A stretch of 64,000 nucleotides of DNA from Planococcus sp. ISL-110 (GCF_018613575.1 NZ_JAGGPX010000034.1:1-64000); one strand, 5' to 3'; positions 34,532-47,401 are shown, numbered from the stretch's first letter. Notes: generated from the sequence alone by a model not told the origin. A program made the numbers and translations.

Positions 34532-36610
34532 TTATTGACCTTTATTTTTTTTGATGATTTCTTCAGAAATTGATTTCGGCACTTCTTCATAGTGATCGAA
34601 GTGCATTGAGAATACACCACGGCCTTGCGTATTTGAACGCAATGAAGTTGCATAACCGAACATTTCTGCAAGAGGTACCATAGAACGGACAACTTGTGCG
34701 TTTCCGCGTGCGTCCATACCTTCTACACGGCCTCGGCGTGACGTAATGTCACCCATGATATCTCCAAGGTATTCCTCAGGGATAACAACCTCAACACGCA
34801 TAATTGGCTCAAGAAGAACCGGCCTAACTTTAGAAATTGCATTTTTAAGCGCCATAGAAGCAGCGACTTTAAATGCCATCTCATTCGAGTCAACATCATG
34901 GTAAGATCCGTCGAACAAACGAGCTTTGATATCAATCAAAGGATATCCGGCAATAACACCGTTGTCTAGAGAGTCGCGAAGACCCGCTTCAACTGCTGGG
35001 ATGTATTCACGTGGAACAACACCACCAACTATACCATTTTCAAATTCAAAACCTGCTCCTTCTTCGTTTGGAGAGAATTCAATCCAAACGTGTCCGAATT
35101 GTCCACGTCCACCAGATTGGCGTACGAATTTACCTTCAACTTTAGCAGACTCACGGAATGTCTCACGGTAAGATACCTGAGGTGCACCCACGTTAGCTTC
35201 TACGTTGAATTCACGGCGCATACGGTCAACTAGGATATCAAGGTGAAGTTCACCCATACCCGCGATGATTGTTTGGCCAGTTTCCTGGTCAGTGTGCGCA
35301 CGGAAAGTTGGATCTTCTTCTTGCAGTTTTGCAAGGGCTTGACCCATTTTATCTTGATCCGCTTTTGACTTAGGTTCCACAGAAAGTGAGATAACAGGTT
35401 CTGGGAATACCATACGCTCAAGAATAACCTGTTGTTTCTCGTCACTCAAAGTATCACCAGTTGATGTATCTTTAAGTCCGATAGCAGCAGCAATATCTCC
35501 ACAATATACTTCAGCGATTTCTTCACGGGAGTTTGCGTGCATTTGAAGGATACGTCCTACGCGCTCACGCTTGCCTTTAGAAGAGTTCTGAACATATGAA
35601 CCAGATTTAAGAGAACCTGAATATACACGGAAGAAAGTCAATTTCCCAACGTATGGATCCGTCATTACTTTAAACGCCAACGCAGAAAACGGTTCATCTT
35701 CGCTAGGTTTACGCAATACCTCTTCGTCTGAATCCGGAAGAACGCCAGTCATTGGAGGTACATCCAATGGAGATGGCAGGTAATCAATTACTGCATCAAG
35801 CATTAATTGAACCCCTTTATTTTTGAAAGCAGATCCACAAACTACTGGGTAAAACTCAACGTCTAGCGTTCCTTTACGGATAGCAGCTTTAAGTTCTTCT
35901 TTTGTAATTTCTTCCCCGCCAAGATATTTTTCCATCAAGTCTTCATCAAGTTCAGCAACAGCTTCCACTAATTTAGTGTGCCATTCTTCTGCAAGCTCTT
36001 TATGAGATTCCGGAATTTCACCTTCTGTGATTTCAGTTCCCAAATCGTTTGCATAGAAGCGCGCGTTCATTTCAACAAGGTCGATAATTGCTGAAAATTC
36101 GTCTTCTGCGCCGATTGGCAACTGGATTGGGTGAGCATTAGCTTGTAGGCGATCGTGCAATGTACCTACAGAGTAAAGGAAATCAGCACCGATTTTATCC
36201 ATTTTGTTGATAAATACGATACGTGGAACTCCGTATGTTGTAGCTTGGCGCCAAACTGTTTCAGTCTGAGGCTCAACACCTGATTGAGCATCAAGAACAG
36301 TAACAGCACCATCAAGTACGCGCAATGAACGTTCTACTTCAACAGTGAAGTCTACGTGTCCAGGAGTATCGATGATGTTAACACGGTGGTTTTTCCATGA
36401 AGCAGTTGTAGCAGCTGACGTAATCGTGATTCCGCGTTCCTGCTCCTGCTCCATCCAGTCCATTTGAGAAGCACCTTCATGCGTTTCCCCAATTTTGTGG
36501 ATTCTACCAGTATAATATAAAATACGCTCCGTAGTAGTCGTTTTACCAGCATCAATGTGTGCCATGATCCCGATATTACGTGTTTTGTCTAAGGAGAACT
36601 CTCTAGCCAT
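34532..36610 (-). CDS. fusA: Translation elongation factor G
   Basis: EF-G drives translocation and, with RRF, ribosome recycling. The 692 residues begin with the GTPase domain ([15 protein letters not shown] near 17, DTPGHVDF near 82, NKMDK near 136) and continue through domains II-V. Length and order (rpsG-fusA-tuf) are standard. Confidence 0.98.
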   Translation of the reverse strand: MAREFSLDKTRNIGIMAHIDAGKTTTTERILYYTGRIHKIGETHEGASQMDWMEQEQERGITITSAATTASWKNHRVNIIDTPGHVDFTVEVERSLRVLDGAVTVLDAQSGVEPQTETVWRQATTYGVPRIVFINKMDKIGADFLYSVGTLHDRLQANAHPIQLPIGAEDEFSAIIDLVEMNARFYANDLGTEITEGEIPESHKELAEEWHTKLVEAVAELDEDLMEKYLGGEEITKEELKAAIRKGTLDVEFYPVVCGSAFKNKGVQLMLDAVIDYLPSPLDVPPMTGVLPDSDEEVLRKPSEDEPFSALAFKVMTDPYVGKLTFFRVYSGSLKSGSYVQNSSKGKRERVGRILQMHANSREEIAEVYCGDIAAAIGLKDTSTGDTLSDEKQQVILERMVFPEPVISLSVEPKSKADQDKMGQALAKLQEEDPTFRAHTDQETGQTIIAGMGELHLDILVDRMRREFNVEANVGAPQVSYRETFRESAKVEGKFVRQSGGRGQFGHVWIEFSPNEEGAGFEFENGIVGGVVPREYIPAVEAGLRDSLDNGVIAGYPLIDIKARLFDGSYHDVDSNEMAFKVAASMALKNAISKVRPVLLEPIMRVEVVIPEEYLGDIMGDITSRRGRVEGMDARGNAQVVRSMVPLAEMFGYATSLRSNTQGRGVFSMHFDHYEEVPKSISEEIIKKNKGQ

Positions 36611-36664
36611 GTTGTTTTTCTCCTTCCGTTTCTGATTAAGATGTTAAAAACATCTCGAAAGAAA

Positions 36665-37135
36665 TTACCAGCGATAGTGAGCGAATGCTTTGTTGGCTTC
36701 TGCCATTTTATGCAAATCTTCACGTTTCTTAACTGATGAACCAGTATTGTTGGCTGCATCCATGATTTCATTAGCCAAACGCTCTTCCATTGTTTTCTCT
36801 CCACGAAGACGTGAATAGTTCACAAGGAAGCGAAGACCTAAAGTTGTACGGCGTTCAGGACGAACTTCAACCGGCACTTGATAGTTAGCTCCACCAACAC
36901 GGCGAGAGCGAACTTCAAGAACTGGCATAATGTTAGTCAATGCTTGTTCGTATACTTCAATCGGATCTTTACCGCTGCGTTCTTTCACTAACTCAAACGC
37001 TCCGTATAGGATCTTTTGTGAAGTACCTCTTTTTCCGTCAACCATCATTTTATTAATTAAGCGTGTCACCAATTTTGAATTATAAATTGGATCTGGCAAC
37101 ACGTCACGTTTAGCTACAGGACCTTTACGAGGCAT
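36665..37135 (-). CDS. rpsG: 30S ribosomal protein S7 (uS7)
   Basis: S7 nucleates assembly of the 30S head. The ATG at 37133-37135 gives 156 residues ([20 protein letters not shown]) with a strong GGAGG upstream; six extra upstream codons overlap that site. A 7-bp hairpin (36638-36654) lies in the gap to fusA. Confidence 0.97.
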   Translation of the reverse strand: MPRKGPVAKRDVLPDPIYNSKLVTRLINKMMVDGKRGTSQKILYGAFELVKERSGKDPIEVYEQALTNIMPVLEVRSRRVGGANYQVPVEVRPERRTTLGLRFLVNYSRLRGEKTMEERLANEIMDAANNTGSSVKKREDLHKMAEANKAFAHYRW

Positions 37136-37179
37136 GTATGTTCCTCCTTTCAACGAAATCTCTTCGTTAATTTAACTTA

Positions 37180-37599
37180 TTATTTTTTTGCTTTAGGACG
37201 TTTAGTACCGTATTTAGAACGGCTTTGCATACGGCCGCTTACTCCAGCTGTATCAAGTGCTCCACGTACAATATGGTAACGTACACCTGGTAAATCTTTT
37301 ACGCGTCCGCCGCGAAGAAGAACTACACTGTGCTCTTGAAGGTTGTGACCTTCTCCAGGGATGTAAGCATTAACCTCGATTTGGTTAGTCAACCGTACAC
37401 GAGCATATTTACGCAATGCCGAGTTTGGTTTTTTTGGTGTCATCGTACCAACACGAGTACATACTCCACGTTTTTGTGGTGATGTCACGTCAGTTTGAGA
37501 CTTTTTAAAGCTGTTGTACCCTTTGTTTAGCGCTGGTGAACCTGATTTCGTAGTCTTTGGTTTACGAGGCTTGTTAACTAATTGGTTAATTGTAGGCAT
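37180..37599 (-). CDS. rpsL: 30S ribosomal protein S12 (uS12)
   Basis: S12 sits in the decoding centre. The 139 residues include [19 protein letters not shown] near 54 and [13 protein letters not shown] near 100, where streptomycin-resistance changes arise; the lysines in both are the usual drug-sensitive residues. Its only oddity is Gln after RLTN, where many homologues have Gly. Confidence 0.98.
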   Translation of the reverse strand: MPTINQLVNKPRKPKTTKSGSPALNKGYNSFKKSQTDVTSPQKRGVCTRVGTMTPKKPNSALRKYARVRLTNQIEVNAYIPGEGHNLQEHSVVLLRGGRVKDLPGVRYHIVRGALDTAGVSGRMQSRSKYGTKRPKAKK

Positions 37600-37698
37600 C
37601 GATTTTTTCCTCCTCTCAAAAGGTGTTCTAATACCACATATCCAGGTGGTTCATTTTTGGGTAAAAAACAAAGTCTTTGTGTTTTTACACAAAAACTG

Positions 37699-37947
37699 TT
37701 ATCCAGTAATAGCCACAGCAGCTGCACCGACATTAATGCCATATGCTTTGCCAAGCTTCAATCGTGAATCTGCAAATTCGATCCGAATACCTTTTTCTAA
37801 GGCTAGTTGGATAATCTGTTCGGTCATTCGATCGTCCGCGTCTTTTGCCACTATTATCTCTTGGACAATGCCGCTTTTCAATGCTTTTACTGTCTGCTTT
37901 GTACCGATGATTATTTTACTTGCCTGTTTTACTTTTTCATTAGACAT
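37699..37947 (-). CDS. ybxF: L7Ae-family K-turn-binding ribosomal protein
   Basis: This 82-residue protein belongs to the L7Ae/L30e/S12e family that binds kink-turn RNA ([10 protein letters not shown] near 20, AAAVAITG at the C terminus). The B. subtilis homologue, also called rplGB, lies at the same place and binds ribosomes. The ATG at 37945-37947 has GGAGG 8 bases upstream; five extra upstream codons are disregarded. It heads the str operon behind the promoter at 37994-38022. Confidence 0.88.
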   Translation of the reverse strand: MSNEKVKQASKIIIGTKQTVKALKSGIVQEIIVAKDADDRMTEQIIQLALEKGIRIEFADSRLKLGKAYGINVGAAAVAITG

Positions 37948-37993
37948 TTGCATATCCTCCAAAGTGTCAGACCGTTAACCATCAACCCTCAAC

Positions 37994-38022
37994 ATATTAT
38001 CATTCTATGACAATACTGTCAA
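37994..38022 (-). promoter_or_regulatory. Promoter of the str operon
   Basis: The minus strand reads TTGACA (38017-38022), 17 bases, TAATAT (37994-37999), about 10 bases past the rpoC terminator T run. Near consensus. Confidence 0.85.
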
Positions 38023-38031
38023 CTGAATTCT

Positions 38032-38078
38032 TAAAAAATCCCGGGGAGGCTATCAGTAGCTCCCCGGAATCCAAAAAT
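38032..38078 (-). terminator. Terminator after rpoC
   Basis: The minus strand reads TTCCGGGGAGCTA, a loop, TAGCCTCCCCGGGA and TTTTTT. It is a strong GC-rich hairpin that isolates rpoBC from the str operon. Confidence 0.92.
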
Positions 38079-38083
38079 CTATT

Positions 38084-41000
38084 TTATGACTCTGTACCGA
38101 CAATTTCCTGCTTCGCTGCTTTTTCGCTTTGAGCAATCTTGATTTGGCGGTAACGCTGCATTCCTGTTCCAGCTGGAACAAGTTTACCGATGATGACATT
38201 CTCTTTCAATCCTAGAAGCTCATCACGTTTTCCTTTAATCGCTGCATCCGTTAAGACGCGAGTCGTTTCCTGGAATGATGCGGCTGATAGGAATGATTCT
38301 GTTTCAAGTGAAGCTTTCGTGATCCCTAAAATTACAGGACGGCTTGTCGCTGGCAAGTTGCCTTCTAGAACCGCTTTGACGTTGGCTTCAGTAAACTGGT
38401 GAATATCCAAAAGTGAACCTGGCAGCAATTCAGTATCGCCAGCTTCAATAACGCGAACTTTACGGAACATTTGACGAACCATAACTTCAACGTGCTTATC
38501 GCCGATTTCTACCCCTTGCATACGGTATACTTTTTGAACTTCTTTCAATAGGTATACTTGAACAGCTTGAACATCTTTTACTTGAAGCAATTGTTTCGGG
38601 TCGATTGAACCATCCGTCAATACTTCGCCACGGAAAATGGCATCATCAACTTGAACCTTGATGCGCGCATTGTATGGAGCTAAGTATTTACGAGTTTCAA
38701 CGTCACCTTGAATTGTTACTTCTTTCTGACCTTCGCGAATTTCATCAATCTCAGTAACTGTACCTGTAATTTCTGAAATAACTGCCTGGCCTTTCGGATT
38801 ACGCGATTCAAATATTTCCTGGATACGCGGAAGACCTTGTGTAATATCGTCTCCTGCAACCCCGCCTGTATGGAATGTACGCATCGTAAGCTGAGTTCCT
38901 GGTTCACCGATTGATTGAGCTGCAATAATACCTACTGCTTCTCCCACTTCAACTTCGTCGCCAGTTGCCAAGTTTGTGCCATAGCATTTCTTACAAATGC
39001 CGTGTTTCGTATTACATGTAAACGCAGAACGGATTGTTACTTCTTTGAGGCCCGCTTCGAGAATAAGACGGGTCAAATCTTGTGTGATCAATTCATCTTT
39101 CGCTACAATTATTTCTTTTGTTTCCGGATGGCGAATTGTTTTCTTAGCATGACGGCCAACGATACGCTCATCAAGCTCTTCAATCACTTCTGTACCTTCC
39201 ATCAACGCACCTACCAACAGGCCTCGGTCAGTGCCACAGTCATTTTCGCGGACAATTGCATCTTGTGCAACGTCTACCAGACGACGTGTCAAATAACCAG
39301 AATCGGCTGTTTTAAGTGCTGTATCAGCAAGACCTTTACGAGCACCGTGAGTAGAGATGAAATATTCAAGTACGGTCAACCCTTCACGGAAGGATGATTT
39401 AATCGGAAGTTCGATGATGCGTCCAGCCGGGTTGGCCATCAATCCGCGCATACCAGCAAGCTGTGTAAAGTTGGATGCATTACCACGCGCTCCGGAATCA
39501 CTCATCATAAAGATTGGATTCAAGTTATCAAGAGATGCCATCAGTTTGCTCTGAATGATATCTTTTGCATTGCTCCAATATGAAATGACGCGTGCATATC
39601 GCTCTTCTTCTGTAATCAATCCGCGACGGAATTGTTTCATTACTTTATCTACGTTTTCTTGTGCATCGACCAGAATTTCTCCCTTGTCCGGAAGAACTAC
39701 GATATCCGCCACACCAACAGTGATGCCGGCTTGTGTCGAATACTTGAATCCAAGACTCTTCATACGGTCAAGCATTTTAGAAGTTTCCGTAATGTGGAAA
39801 CGTTTGAATACTTCCGCGATGATTTCCCCAAGAATTTTCTTCTTGAACGGTGTCACAAGTTCCGCTTCCTCAATATGCTTACGAATATCAGTCGTTGTAG
39901 CGACGAAATATTTCGCTGGTGTTTCCACCTGCAGATTGTAATCAGTCGGTTCATTGATGTACGGGAATGACTTCGGCAGAATTTCATTGAAAATGATTTT
40001 ACCGACAGTTGTCAATAAAAGCATTTTGTTTTGTTCTTCTGTGAACGTCGGGTTGTTGACGGCTCCACCTTGGATTGCAATACGCGTATGCAGATGTACG
40101 TGGCCTGTTTGATAAGCGATCATTACTTCTTCAGGTCCTGAGAAAGTAGCGCCTTCTCCTGTAGCACCTTTGCGCTCAAGCGTTAAGTAATAGTTTCCTA
40201 GTACCATATCCTGAGATGGTGTTACAACAGGTTTTCCGTCTTTTGGATTCAAAATGTTTTGAGCTGCAAGCATCAACAGTCTTGCTTCTGCCTGTGCTTC
40301 GGATGATAAAGGTACGTGAACAGCCATTTGGTCACCGTCGAAATCGGCATTGTATGCAGTACATACAAGCGGATGAAGACGGATTGCTTTACCTTCAACT
40401 AATGTCGGCTCAAATGCCTGGATACCCAGTCTGTGAAGAGTCGGTGCTCGGTTCAATAGAACCGGGTGCTCCTTGATGACATCTTCCAATACATCCCAGA
40501 CTTCAGAATGAAGACGTTCGATTTTGCGTTTTGCACTCTTGATATTATGGGCCAATCCACGTTCAACCAATTCTTTCATAACGAATGGCTTGAACAATTC
40601 GATTGCCATTCCTTTCGGCAAACCACATTGATACATTTTCAGGTTAGGTCCAACAACGATAACGGAACGGCCTGAGTAATCAACTCGTTTACCAAGAAGG
40701 TTCTGACGGAAACGCCCTTGTTTCCCTTTCAGCATATGAGAAAGAGATTTCAATGGACGGTTACCAGGTCCTGTGACCGGACGACCGCGACGGCCGTTAT
40801 CGATCAACGCATCAACAGCTTCTTGAAGCATACGTTTTTCGTTCTGTACGATAATGCTCGGTGCGCCAAGGTCCAAAAGACGTTTCAAACGGTTATTCCG
40901 GTTGATTACGCGGCGATAAAGGTCATTTAAATCAGAAGTCGCAAAGCGGCCGCCGTCTAATTGAACCATCGGGCGAAGTTCAGGTGGAATAACAGGAAGA

Positions 41001-41689
41001 ACATCAAGGATCATCCAATCAGGATTGTTTCCTGAATTACGGAATGACTCAACCACTTCAAGGCGTTTGATCGCACGGGTGCGGCGTTGGCCTTGAGCTG
41101 TTTTTAATTCTTCTTTTAAAGAATCCGTTTCGCGCTCAAGGTCGATTTCCTGCAATAGACGTTTGATTGCTTCAGCTCCCATGGCAGCTTGGAATTTCTT
41201 TCCAAATTTATCACGGTAAGCACGGTATTCTTTTTCAGAAAGAAGCTGTTTCTTTTCAAGCGGTGTATCCGCAGGATCGATTACTACATAAGAAGCAAAA
41301 TAAATAACTTCTTCAAGTGAACGTGGAGACATATCCAGGATAAGTCCCATGCGGCTAGGAATTCCTTTGAAATACCAGATGTGCGAAACAGGAGCTGCTA
41401 ATTCAATATGCCCCATGCGTTCACGGCGAACTTTAGATCGTGTGACTTCAACGCCACAGCGATCGCAGACAACACCTTTGTAACGGACACGTTTGTATTT
41501 ACCGCAATGGCATTCCCAGTCTTTTGTAGGACCGAAAATACGTTCACAGAACAAACCATCTTTTTCAGGTTTCAGTGTACGGTAATTGATTGTTTCTGGC
41601 TTTTTGACTTCTCCATAAGACCATGAGCGAATTTTATCGGGTGACGCTAATCCGATCTTCATATACTCAAAATTATTAACATCTATCAA
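38084..41689 (-). CDS. rpoC: RNA polymerase beta' subunit
   Basis: The 1201-residue subunit has the N-terminal zinc ribbon ([20 protein letters not shown] near 60-80), the catalytic [12 protein letters not shown] near 448 and the trigger-loop region [19 protein letters not shown] near 915. The start is TTG at 41687-41689 with GGGAGG 8 bases upstream; B. subtilis uses the same N terminus. It is 107 bases after rpoB. Confidence 0.98.
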   Translation of the reverse strand: MIDVNNFEYMKIGLASPDKIRSWSYGEVKKPETINYRTLKPEKDGLFCERIFGPTKDWECHCGKYKRVRYKGVVCDRCGVEVTRSKVRRERMGHIELAAPVSHIWYFKGIPSRMGLILDMSPRSLEEVIYFASYVVIDPADTPLEKKQLLSEKEYRAYRDKFGKKFQAAMGAEAIKRLLQEIDLERETDSLKEELKTAQGQRRTRAIKRLEVVESFRNSGNNPDWMILDVLPVIPPELRPMVQLDGGRFATSDLNDLYRRVINRNNRLKRLLDLGAPSIIVQNEKRMLQEAVDALIDNGRRGRPVTGPGNRPLKSLSHMLKGKQGRFRQNLLGKRVDYSGRSVIVVGPNLKMYQCGLPKGMAIELFKPFVMKELVERGLAHNIKSAKRKIERLHSEVWDVLEDVIKEHPVLLNRAPTLHRLGIQAFEPTLVEGKAIRLHPLVCTAYNADFDGDQMAVHVPLSSEAQAEARLLMLAAQNILNPKDGKPVVTPSQDMVLGNYYLTLERKGATGEGATFSGPEEVMIAYQTGHVHLHTRIAIQGGAVNNPTFTEEQNKMLLLTTVGKIIFNEILPKSFPYINEPTDYNLQVETPAKYFVATTTDIRKHIEEAELVTPFKKKILGEIIAEVFKRFHITETSKMLDRMKSLGFKYSTQAGITVGVADIVVLPDKGEILVDAQENVDKVMKQFRRGLITEEERYARVISYWSNAKDIIQSKLMASLDNLNPIFMMSDSGARGNASNFTQLAGMRGLMANPAGRIIELPIKSSFREGLTVLEYFISTHGARKGLADTALKTADSGYLTRRLVDVAQDAIVRENDCGTDRGLLVGALMEGTEVIEELDERIVGRHAKKTIRHPETKEIIVAKDELITQDLTRLILEAGLKEVTIRSAFTCNTKHGICKKCYGTNLATGDEVEVGEAVGIIAAQSIGEPGTQLTMRTFHTGGVAGDDITQGLPRIQEIFESRNPKGQAVISEITGTVTEIDEIREGQKEVTIQGDVETRKYLAPYNARIKVQVDDAIFRGEVLTDGSIDPKQLLQVKDVQAVQVYLLKEVQKVYRMQGVEIGDKHVEVMVRQMFRKVRVIEAGDTELLPGSLLDIHQFTEANVKAVLEGNLPATSRPVILGITKASLETESFLSAASFQETTRVLTDAAIKGKRDELLGLKENVIIGKLVPAGTGMQRYRQIKIAQSEKAAKQEIVGTES

Positions 41690-41796
41690 GGAGCCTACCT
41701 CCCTTTTGTCTCGAGTTTCTGTACGGCTCTTCCTCGGTAATGGCTAAGTGAATAAATGGAGAACGACCGGTTAAAGCCGTTCGAATCCAGTGGGTA

Positions 41797-44700
41797 TTAA
41801 TCAATTGTTCCAACCGGTGCTTCTGTATCTGCAATCGGGAGGATGTTCAATGAATCCGCTGGCTGAAGATCTTCCTCTTCATCCAAATCGCGCAACTCAA
41901 TTTCTTCATCATCAATCGTCAACATCTTAACGTCCATACCTAAACTCTGAAGCTCTTTGATCAAAACTTTAAATGATTCCGGCACACTTGGTTCCGGTAC
42001 ACTTTCACCTTTGACGATTGCTTCATAGGTTTTCACGCGGCCTACGACATCATCCGACTTCACCGTTAGGATTTCTTGTAATGTATGAGCAGCACCATAC
42101 GCTTCAAGTGCCCATACTTCCATCTCACCAAAACGCTGTCCGCCGAATTGCGCTTTACCACCCAATGGCTGTTGTGTAACCAATGAGTAAGGCCCCGTTG
42201 AACGGGCGTGCAATTTATCATCGACCATGTGGGCAAGTTTAATCATGTACATGATTCCTACAGACACACGGTTATCGAATGCTTCACCAGAACGGCCATC
42301 ATAAAGAATTGTTTTGCCATCGCGCGGCATACCTGATTCTTCCATTGTTTCCAGTACATCTTCTTCATTCGCTCCATCAAATACAGACGAAGCCATATGA
42401 ATTCCAAGTGAACGGGAAGCCATTCCAAGGTGCAACTCAAGCACCTGACCGATATTCATACGGGATGGTACACCAAGTGGGTTCAACATGATGTCGACCG
42501 GAGTACCGTCTGGCATGAATGGCATATCTTCTTCAGGCAGAATCCTTGAAATAACACCTTTGTTTCCGTGGCGTCCAGCCATTTTATCGCCAACAGAGAT
42601 TTTACGTTTTTGAACGATATATGCACGAACCAGCTGGTTAACACCCGGTGGCAGTTCGTCTCCATCTTCACGATTGAAGATCTTAACATCCAGTACAATA
42701 CCGCCGGCACCGTGAGGCACCCGCAATGAAGTATCACGCACTTCACGTGCTTTTTCACCAAAAATGGCATGAAGAAGACGTTCTTCAGCAGTCAATTCAG
42801 TAACCCCTTTAGGTGTTACTTTACCAACTAGAATATCTCCATCTTTCACTTCAGCACCAACACGGATAATTCCTCGGTCATCCAAGTTACGCAATGCGTC
42901 TTCCCCAATGTTTGGGATGTCACGCGTAATTTCTTCTGGCCCGAGTTTTGTATCACGTGAATCGGATTCATACTCTTCGATATGAACAGATGTGTAAACA
43001 TCGTCTTTCACTAAGCGCTCACTCATGATGATCGCATCTTCGTAGTTAAACCCATCCCAAGTCATGAAGGCAACCAGTACGTTTCTTCCTAATGCCATCT
43101 CTCCACGTTCCATTGAAGGTCCATCAGCCAGGATGTCACGTCTCGAAACACGGTCTCCAACTTTGACGATTGGGCGCTGATTATAACTTGTTCCTTGGTT
43201 GGAACGAACGAATTTTTGCAATTTGTATGTGTCAAGGTCGCCTCTGACTTCATTGCCTTCCACGACTTCAATGCGGCGGACAGAAATTTCTTTAGCTTCC
43301 ACAACTTCTACAATACCATCATTTTTTGATACTACAGCTGCACCGGAATCACGTGCTGCCAAGTGTTCCATCCCAGTTCCTACAAAAGGAGCTTCCGGGT
43401 TTAGTAATGGAACTGCTTGACGTTGCATGTTCGCTCCCATTAATGCTCGGTTGGAGTCATCGTTTTCAAGGAACGGAATACATGCTGTAGCTACAGAAAC
43501 GACTTGTTTTGGAGAAACGTCCATGTAGTCTATGCTACCGCGTTTGTAGACGGTGTTCTCACCGCGGAAACGTGCAACAATGCCTTCTTCAACAAATGAA
43601 CCATCGTCATTCAGCTTTGAATTGGCCTGAGCCACTACATAATTATCCTCTTCATCAGCAGTCAAATAATCAATATTTTCCGTGACAATGCCGGATTCAG
43701 CATCTACGCGGCGATAAGGAGTTTCAATAAAACCAAACTTATTCACTTTCGCAAATGTTGAAAGCGTGTTGATCAGTCCAATGTTTGGACCCTCAGGCGT
43801 TTCAATCGGACACATACGGCCATAATGGGAATAGTGAACGTCACGCACTTCAAAGCCTGCGCGTTCACGTGTTAAACCACCGGGCCCAAGCGCCGATAGA
43901 CGGCGTTTGTGCGTCAATTCAGCTAATGGATTGGTTTGATCCATAAACTGGGAAAGCTGAGAGCTGCCGAAGAACTCTTTAATCGATGCAATAACCGGAC
44001 GGATATTGATCAATTGCTGAGGAACGATTGCCTGTGTATCATTAATGGACATCCGTTCACGAACAACGCGCTCCATACGGGATAAACCGATACGGAATTG
44101 GTTTTGTAGCAATTCACCTACTGAACGTAGACGACGGTTACCAAGATGATCAATATCATCCGTGTTTCCAACACCATAAAGAAGGTTAAAGAAGTAACTA
44201 ATAGAAGAAATAATATCAGCCGGTGTTACATGTTTGATTTTATCTTCTATATAAGCGTTGCTGATGACAGTAATCTCTTTTTGATCCTCATTGTTTGGCG
44301 CGTAGATTTTGATCGACTGCAAGGTAACTTCACCTTCCAGGACACCACCCACTTGGGAAACGGTATGGAAACCAACTCCATTTTCCAAGTTTGGAATCAA
44401 GCGATCAAGTACACGGCGATCAATTAATGTGCCGGCTTCAACTAGAATCTCACCTGTTTCAGGATCCGCCAGGGTTTCAGCGATAGTCTGATTGAAAAGA
44501 CGGTTTTTAATGTGTAGCTTTTTGTTCATTTTGTAACGGCCGACATTTGCCAGGTCATAGCGCTTTGGATCGAAGAAGCGTGAATACAATAAGCTCTTCG
44601 CGCTTTCAACTGTTGGCGGCTCACCAGGGCGCAAGCGTTCATAGATTTCAAGAAGCGCTTTTTCTGTGCTCTCTGTGTTATCTTTTTCAAGCGTGTTTTG

Positions 44701-45351
44701 AAGGAATTCGTTATCTCCAAGCAAATCGATGATTTCCTGGTCAGACCCGAAACCAAGAGCTCTCAAAAGAACCGTTACCGGCAATTTACGTGTGCGATCA
44801 ATTCTAACGTACACGACATCTTTCGCATCTGTTTCATATTCCAGCCATGCTCCACGGTTTGGAATAACAGTGGCTCCGAAGCCTTTTTTACCATTTTTAT
44901 CTGTCTTATCATGAAAATAAACACTTGGCGAACGAACCAATTGGGAAACGATGACGCGTTCTGCGCCATTGATGACGAAAGTGCCCGTTTCTGTCATTAA
45001 TGGGAAATCTCCCATGAAGACATCCTGTTCTTTCACTTCATCTGTTTCTTTGTTGTGCAGACGTACTTTAACACGCAAAGGTGCTGCATAAGTAACGTCA
45101 CGCTCTTTCGATTCATCGACTGGATACTTCGGTTCCGCGAGACTGTAATCAACAAACTCGAGTGATAGATTTCCTGTGAAATCTTCAATCGGTGAGATGT
45201 CCCGGAACATTTCACGAAGCCCTTCTTCGAGGAACCATTCGTAAGATGATGATTGAATTTCAATCAAGTTCGGAAGATCCAGCACTTCACTGATTCTCGA
45301 AAAACTTCTGCGTTGACGATGTTGACCGTACTGAACTAGTTGACCTACCAA
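41797..45351 (-). CDS. rpoB: RNA polymerase beta subunit
   Basis: The 1184-residue subunit forms the active-site cleft. The rifampicin pocket near residue 465-495 ([20 protein letters not shown]) has the usual drug-sensitive residues. I chose TTG at 45349-45351 because GAGGGG lies 8 bases upstream; a GTG three codons earlier is too close to it. The C terminus has the acidic tail [13 protein letters not shown]. It is preceded by a 210-base leader. Confidence 0.97.
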   Translation of the reverse strand: MVGQLVQYGQHRQRRSFSRISEVLDLPNLIEIQSSSYEWFLEEGLREMFRDISPIEDFTGNLSLEFVDYSLAEPKYPVDESKERDVTYAAPLRVKVRLHNKETDEVKEQDVFMGDFPLMTETGTFVINGAERVIVSQLVRSPSVYFHDKTDKNGKKGFGATVIPNRGAWLEYETDAKDVVYVRIDRTRKLPVTVLLRALGFGSDQEIIDLLGDNEFLQNTLEKDNTESTEKALLEIYERLRPGEPPTVESAKSLLYSRFFDPKRYDLANVGRYKMNKKLHIKNRLFNQTIAETLADPETGEILVEAGTLIDRRVLDRLIPNLENGVGFHTVSQVGGVLEGEVTLQSIKIYAPNNEDQKEITVISNAYIEDKIKHVTPADIISSISYFFNLLYGVGNTDDIDHLGNRRLRSVGELLQNQFRIGLSRMERVVRERMSINDTQAIVPQQLINIRPVIASIKEFFGSSQLSQFMDQTNPLAELTHKRRLSALGPGGLTRERAGFEVRDVHYSHYGRMCPIETPEGPNIGLINTLSTFAKVNKFGFIETPYRRVDAESGIVTENIDYLTADEEDNYVVAQANSKLNDDGSFVEEGIVARFRGENTVYKRGSIDYMDVSPKQVVSVATACIPFLENDDSNRALMGANMQRQAVPLLNPEAPFVGTGMEHLAARDSGAAVVSKNDGIVEVVEAKEISVRRIEVVEGNEVRGDLDTYKLQKFVRSNQGTSYNQRPIVKVGDRVSRRDILADGPSMERGEMALGRNVLVAFMTWDGFNYEDAIIMSERLVKDDVYTSVHIEEYESDSRDTKLGPEEITRDIPNIGEDALRNLDDRGIIRVGAEVKDGDILVGKVTPKGVTELTAEERLLHAIFGEKAREVRDTSLRVPHGAGGIVLDVKIFNREDGDELPPGVNQLVRAYIVQKRKISVGDKMAGRHGNKGVISRILPEEDMPFMPDGTPVDIMLNPLGVPSRMNIGQVLELHLGMASRSLGIHMASSVFDGANEEDVLETMEESGMPRDGKTILYDGRSGEAFDNRVSVGIMYMIKLAHMVDDKLHARSTGPYSLVTQQPLGGKAQFGGQRFGEMEVWALEAYGAAHTLQEILTVKSDDVVGRVKTYEAIVKGESVPEPSVPESFKVLIKELQSLGMDVKMLTIDDEEIELRDLDEEEDLQPADSLNILPIADTEAPVGTID

Positions 45352-45536
45352 CTTATTCACCCCTCAATAAAACGATTATAGGTCTTTGCGATTTCTACAA
45401 AATAGTGTATGATATCGAAAAGACAAAAAGAAAACGAGACTAAAATCAGCTCATTTTCGGTTTACACGTGATTAGCTCTGTCGCCATGCCAAGCCCAAAA
45501 AAGGGCAAACGACCTCAAAATAATAAATTTTGCATT

Positions 45537-45565
45537 TCATTATAATAACACAGCCGTTTTGTCAA
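45537..45565 (-). promoter_or_regulatory. Promoter of rpoB-rpoC
   Basis: The minus strand has TTGACA (45560-45565) with either TAATGA at 17 bases (45537-45542) or TATAAT at 15 bases (45539-45544). The -35 overlaps the bases right after the rsmC stop. A roughly 185-base untranslated leader follows, with a CCC-TTTTTT-GGG-type hairpin near 45490-45510. Confidence 0.7.
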
Positions 45566-45566
45566 G

Positions 45567-46169
45567 TCAAACTTTTTTGGCCTCAAAAATAAAGTAACCT
45601 TTCTTCTTGTCGACTATTCTGACTTCTCCGAAAAGCTCTTCTAGTTTCGCTTGTGTAGAAGGAGCGCCCTGCTTTTTCTGTATAACCACCCACAACGATC
45701 CGCCATCCACCAACTTTTCAGCAGCTTCTTCATAAAAACGAAAAATGGTTTCTTTACCTGCCCTAATCGGCGGGTTTGTTAAAATCGCAGAGAAATCAAC
45801 AGCTTCAACAGCGCCCAAGCCGTCACTTTCGTAAATCTGGACATTGGAGATACTGTTCTTTTCAACGTTTATTTTTGCCAGTTCGATGGCCCGTGTGTTG
45901 ACATCCACCATATGCACATGTTTATGAGGAAGTACTTTGGCAACCACCATTCCGATGGGTCCGTACCCGCAGCCAACATCCAGCACCGGACCAACTATCT
46001 CAGCTTCTTCGAATGTCTCGATCAACAAACGCGAACCAAAATCGACTTCACTTTTGCTGAAAACACCCGTGTCGGTCTGGAAACGGAATTTTTCCCCGCG
46101 CAATACGTCTGTCCACTCTCGGGGATTACTTTTTGTTTGAGGATTTTCGGAATAATAATGTTGAGACAT
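45567..46169 (-). CDS. rsmC: RsmC/YbxB-like class I SAM methyltransferase
   Basis: The 200-residue protein has the SAM-binding loop VLDVGCGYGPIG near 62 and the catalytic NPPIRAGK motif near 132 used by methyltransferases acting on exocyclic amines of guanine in rRNA. E. coli RsmC methylates 16S G1207; B. subtilis has the homologue ybxB at the same place between rplL and rpoB. It corresponds to one half of the duplicated E. coli protein. The target is inferred from family. Confidence 0.85.
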   Translation of the reverse strand: MSQHYYSENPQTKSNPREWTDVLRGEKFRFQTDTGVFSKSEVDFGSRLLIETFEEAEIVGPVLDVGCGYGPIGMVVAKVLPHKHVHMVDVNTRAIELAKINVEKNSISNVQIYESDGLGAVEAVDFSAILTNPPIRAGKETIFRFYEEAAEKLVDGGSLWVVIQKKQGAPSTQAKLEELFGEVRIVDKKKGYFIFEAKKV

Positions 46170-46198
46170 ATAAAGTCCTCCTTGCGTTCACCTTATTA

Positions 46199-46212
46199 CG
46201 GGCAGCTGCCCG
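46199..46212. repeat. 14-bp perfect palindrome upstream of rsmC
   Basis: CGGGCAGCTGCCCG lies 29 bases before the rsmC start, between the rplL terminator and the rsmC ribosome site. It could be a protein-binding site or a leader hairpin. Confidence 0.6.
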
Positions 46213-46229
46213 CTATACAAATGAATTTA

Positions 46230-46272
46230 AAAAGAAGAAAAGCCCGTCGGTATACACTGACGAGCTTTCCTT
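46230..46272 (-). terminator. Terminator after rplL
   Basis: The minus strand reads AAAGCTCGTCAGTG, a loop, and CGACGGGCTTT followed by a T-rich tract about 25 bases past the rplL stop. It ends the rplJL transcript. Confidence 0.85.
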
Positions 46273-46294
46273 TCATTTTTATAGATTCATGAAA

Positions 46295-46654
46295 TTACTT
46301 AACTTCTACTGATGCGCCAACTTCTTCAAGTTTACCTTTGACTTCTTCAGCTTCTTCTTTAGTAACGCCTTCTTTGATTGCTTTAGGAGCTTCGTCTACA
46401 AGAGCTTTCGCTTCTTTAAGACCAAGACCAGTTACTTCACGTACTGCTTTGATTACTTTGATTTTTGAATCGCCAGCAGAATTAAGAACTACGTCGAATT
46501 CCGTTTGTTCTTCTTCAGCAGCAGCACCGCCAGCAGCAGCAGCGACTGGAGCAGCAGCAGTTACGCCGAACTCTTCTTCGATTGCTTTTACTAGGTCGTT
46601 AAGTTGAAGAACTGTCATTTCTTTGATTGCGTCTAAGATTTGTTCTTGTGTCAT
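46295..46654 (-). CDS. rplL: 50S ribosomal protein L7/L12 (bL12)
   Basis: bL12 is the multicopy stalk protein that recruits GTPase factors. The 119 residues comprise an N-terminal dimerisation helix pair, an alanine-rich hinge near 38-52 and the globular C-terminal domain with [20 protein letters not shown]. Confidence 0.98.
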   Translation of the reverse strand: MTQEQILDAIKEMTVLQLNDLVKAIEEEFGVTAAAPVAAAAGGAAAEEEQTEFDVVLNSAGDSKIKVIKAVREVTGLGLKEAKALVDEAPKAIKEGVTKEEAEEVKGKLEEVGASVEVK

Positions 46655-46711
46655 TATAGTTTCCTCCTATTGATAGGTAATATTTTTTGTCGTGCTTAGC
46701 CGGCTAACTTA

Positions 46712-47212
46712 TTAAGCGCCTTGTTCTTCTTTTTGATCTGCAACTGCTTTCGTCGTAGCTGCAAAGTTGCGGATTGGAGCTTGTAGTACGCTGAGTAGCA
46801 TAGATAGCAAACCATCGCGTGATGGAAGTTCTGCCAATGCTTTCATATCTTCAGCAGATGCGATTGCACCTTCGATGATACCCGCTTTAATTTCAAGCGC
46901 GTCGTTTGTTTTAGCGAAAGTATTGATGATTCTCGCTGGCGCTACTACATCTTCGTTAGAAAATGCAATTGCGTTTGGTCCTGTAAAGTGTTCGTTGATC
47001 GCTTCAAGTCCGTGCATTTCTGTCGCACGGCGAGTCATTGAGTTTTTGTAAACTTTAAACTCAACGCCTGCTTCACGAAGCTGTTTACGAAGTTCTGTTA
47101 ATTGTGCAACGTTCAATCCACGGTAATCAACAACTACAACCGAAGCTGCAGCGTTGAATTTATCAGCGATTGTTTGCACGACAACTTTTTTCGTTTCAAC
47201 TGCTTTGCTCAT
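46712..47212 (-). CDS. rplJ: 50S ribosomal protein L10 (uL10)
   Basis: L10 anchors the bL12 stalk and binds the L10 leader RNA. The ATG at 47210-47212, with AGGAGG upstream, gives 166 residues ([19 protein letters not shown]); the 38 upstream codons that stay open are leader RNA, not protein. Confidence 0.97.
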   Translation of the reverse strand: MSKAVETKKVVVQTIADKFNAAASVVVVDYRGLNVAQLTELRKQLREAGVEFKVYKNSMTRRATEMHGLEAINEHFTGPNAIAFSNEDVVAPARIINTFAKTNDALEIKAGIIEGAIASAEDMKALAELPSRDGLLSMLLSVLQAPIRNFAATTKAVADQKEEQGA

Positions 47213-47400
47213 TTTGGCACCTCCTATAGATTTTTCATTTATACCGTCCATAAGAAAAGCCTCTGGTCCATTACAGACACAGAGGCATAAAATCAGCATC
47301 AAAAAGATGTTATCTGAATTCATCATGTCCTCGGCAGGGATAAATTAAGCGGCTTGCGCCCCTGCTGTCTGCGGTACAAATGGGTATTTCACAACTCCGC
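47213..47400 (-). promoter_or_regulatory. L10 autoregulatory leader with attenuator
   Basis: The minus strand shows GACAGCAGGGGCGC, then CCGCTTAATT and TCCCTGCCGAGG (47327-47368), the hallmark kink-turn region of Bacillota L10 leaders. A GCCTCT...AGAGGC hairpin followed by TTTTCTT (47252-47288) looks like the attenuator that L10 binding would favour. Confidence 0.85.
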
Positions 47401-47401
47401 T

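Noticed and set aside
45003-45351. A rifampicin- or streptomycin-resistance signature in rpoB or rpsL
   Set aside because: The rifampicin pocket and the key S12 lysines carry the usual drug-sensitive residues as far as can be read.
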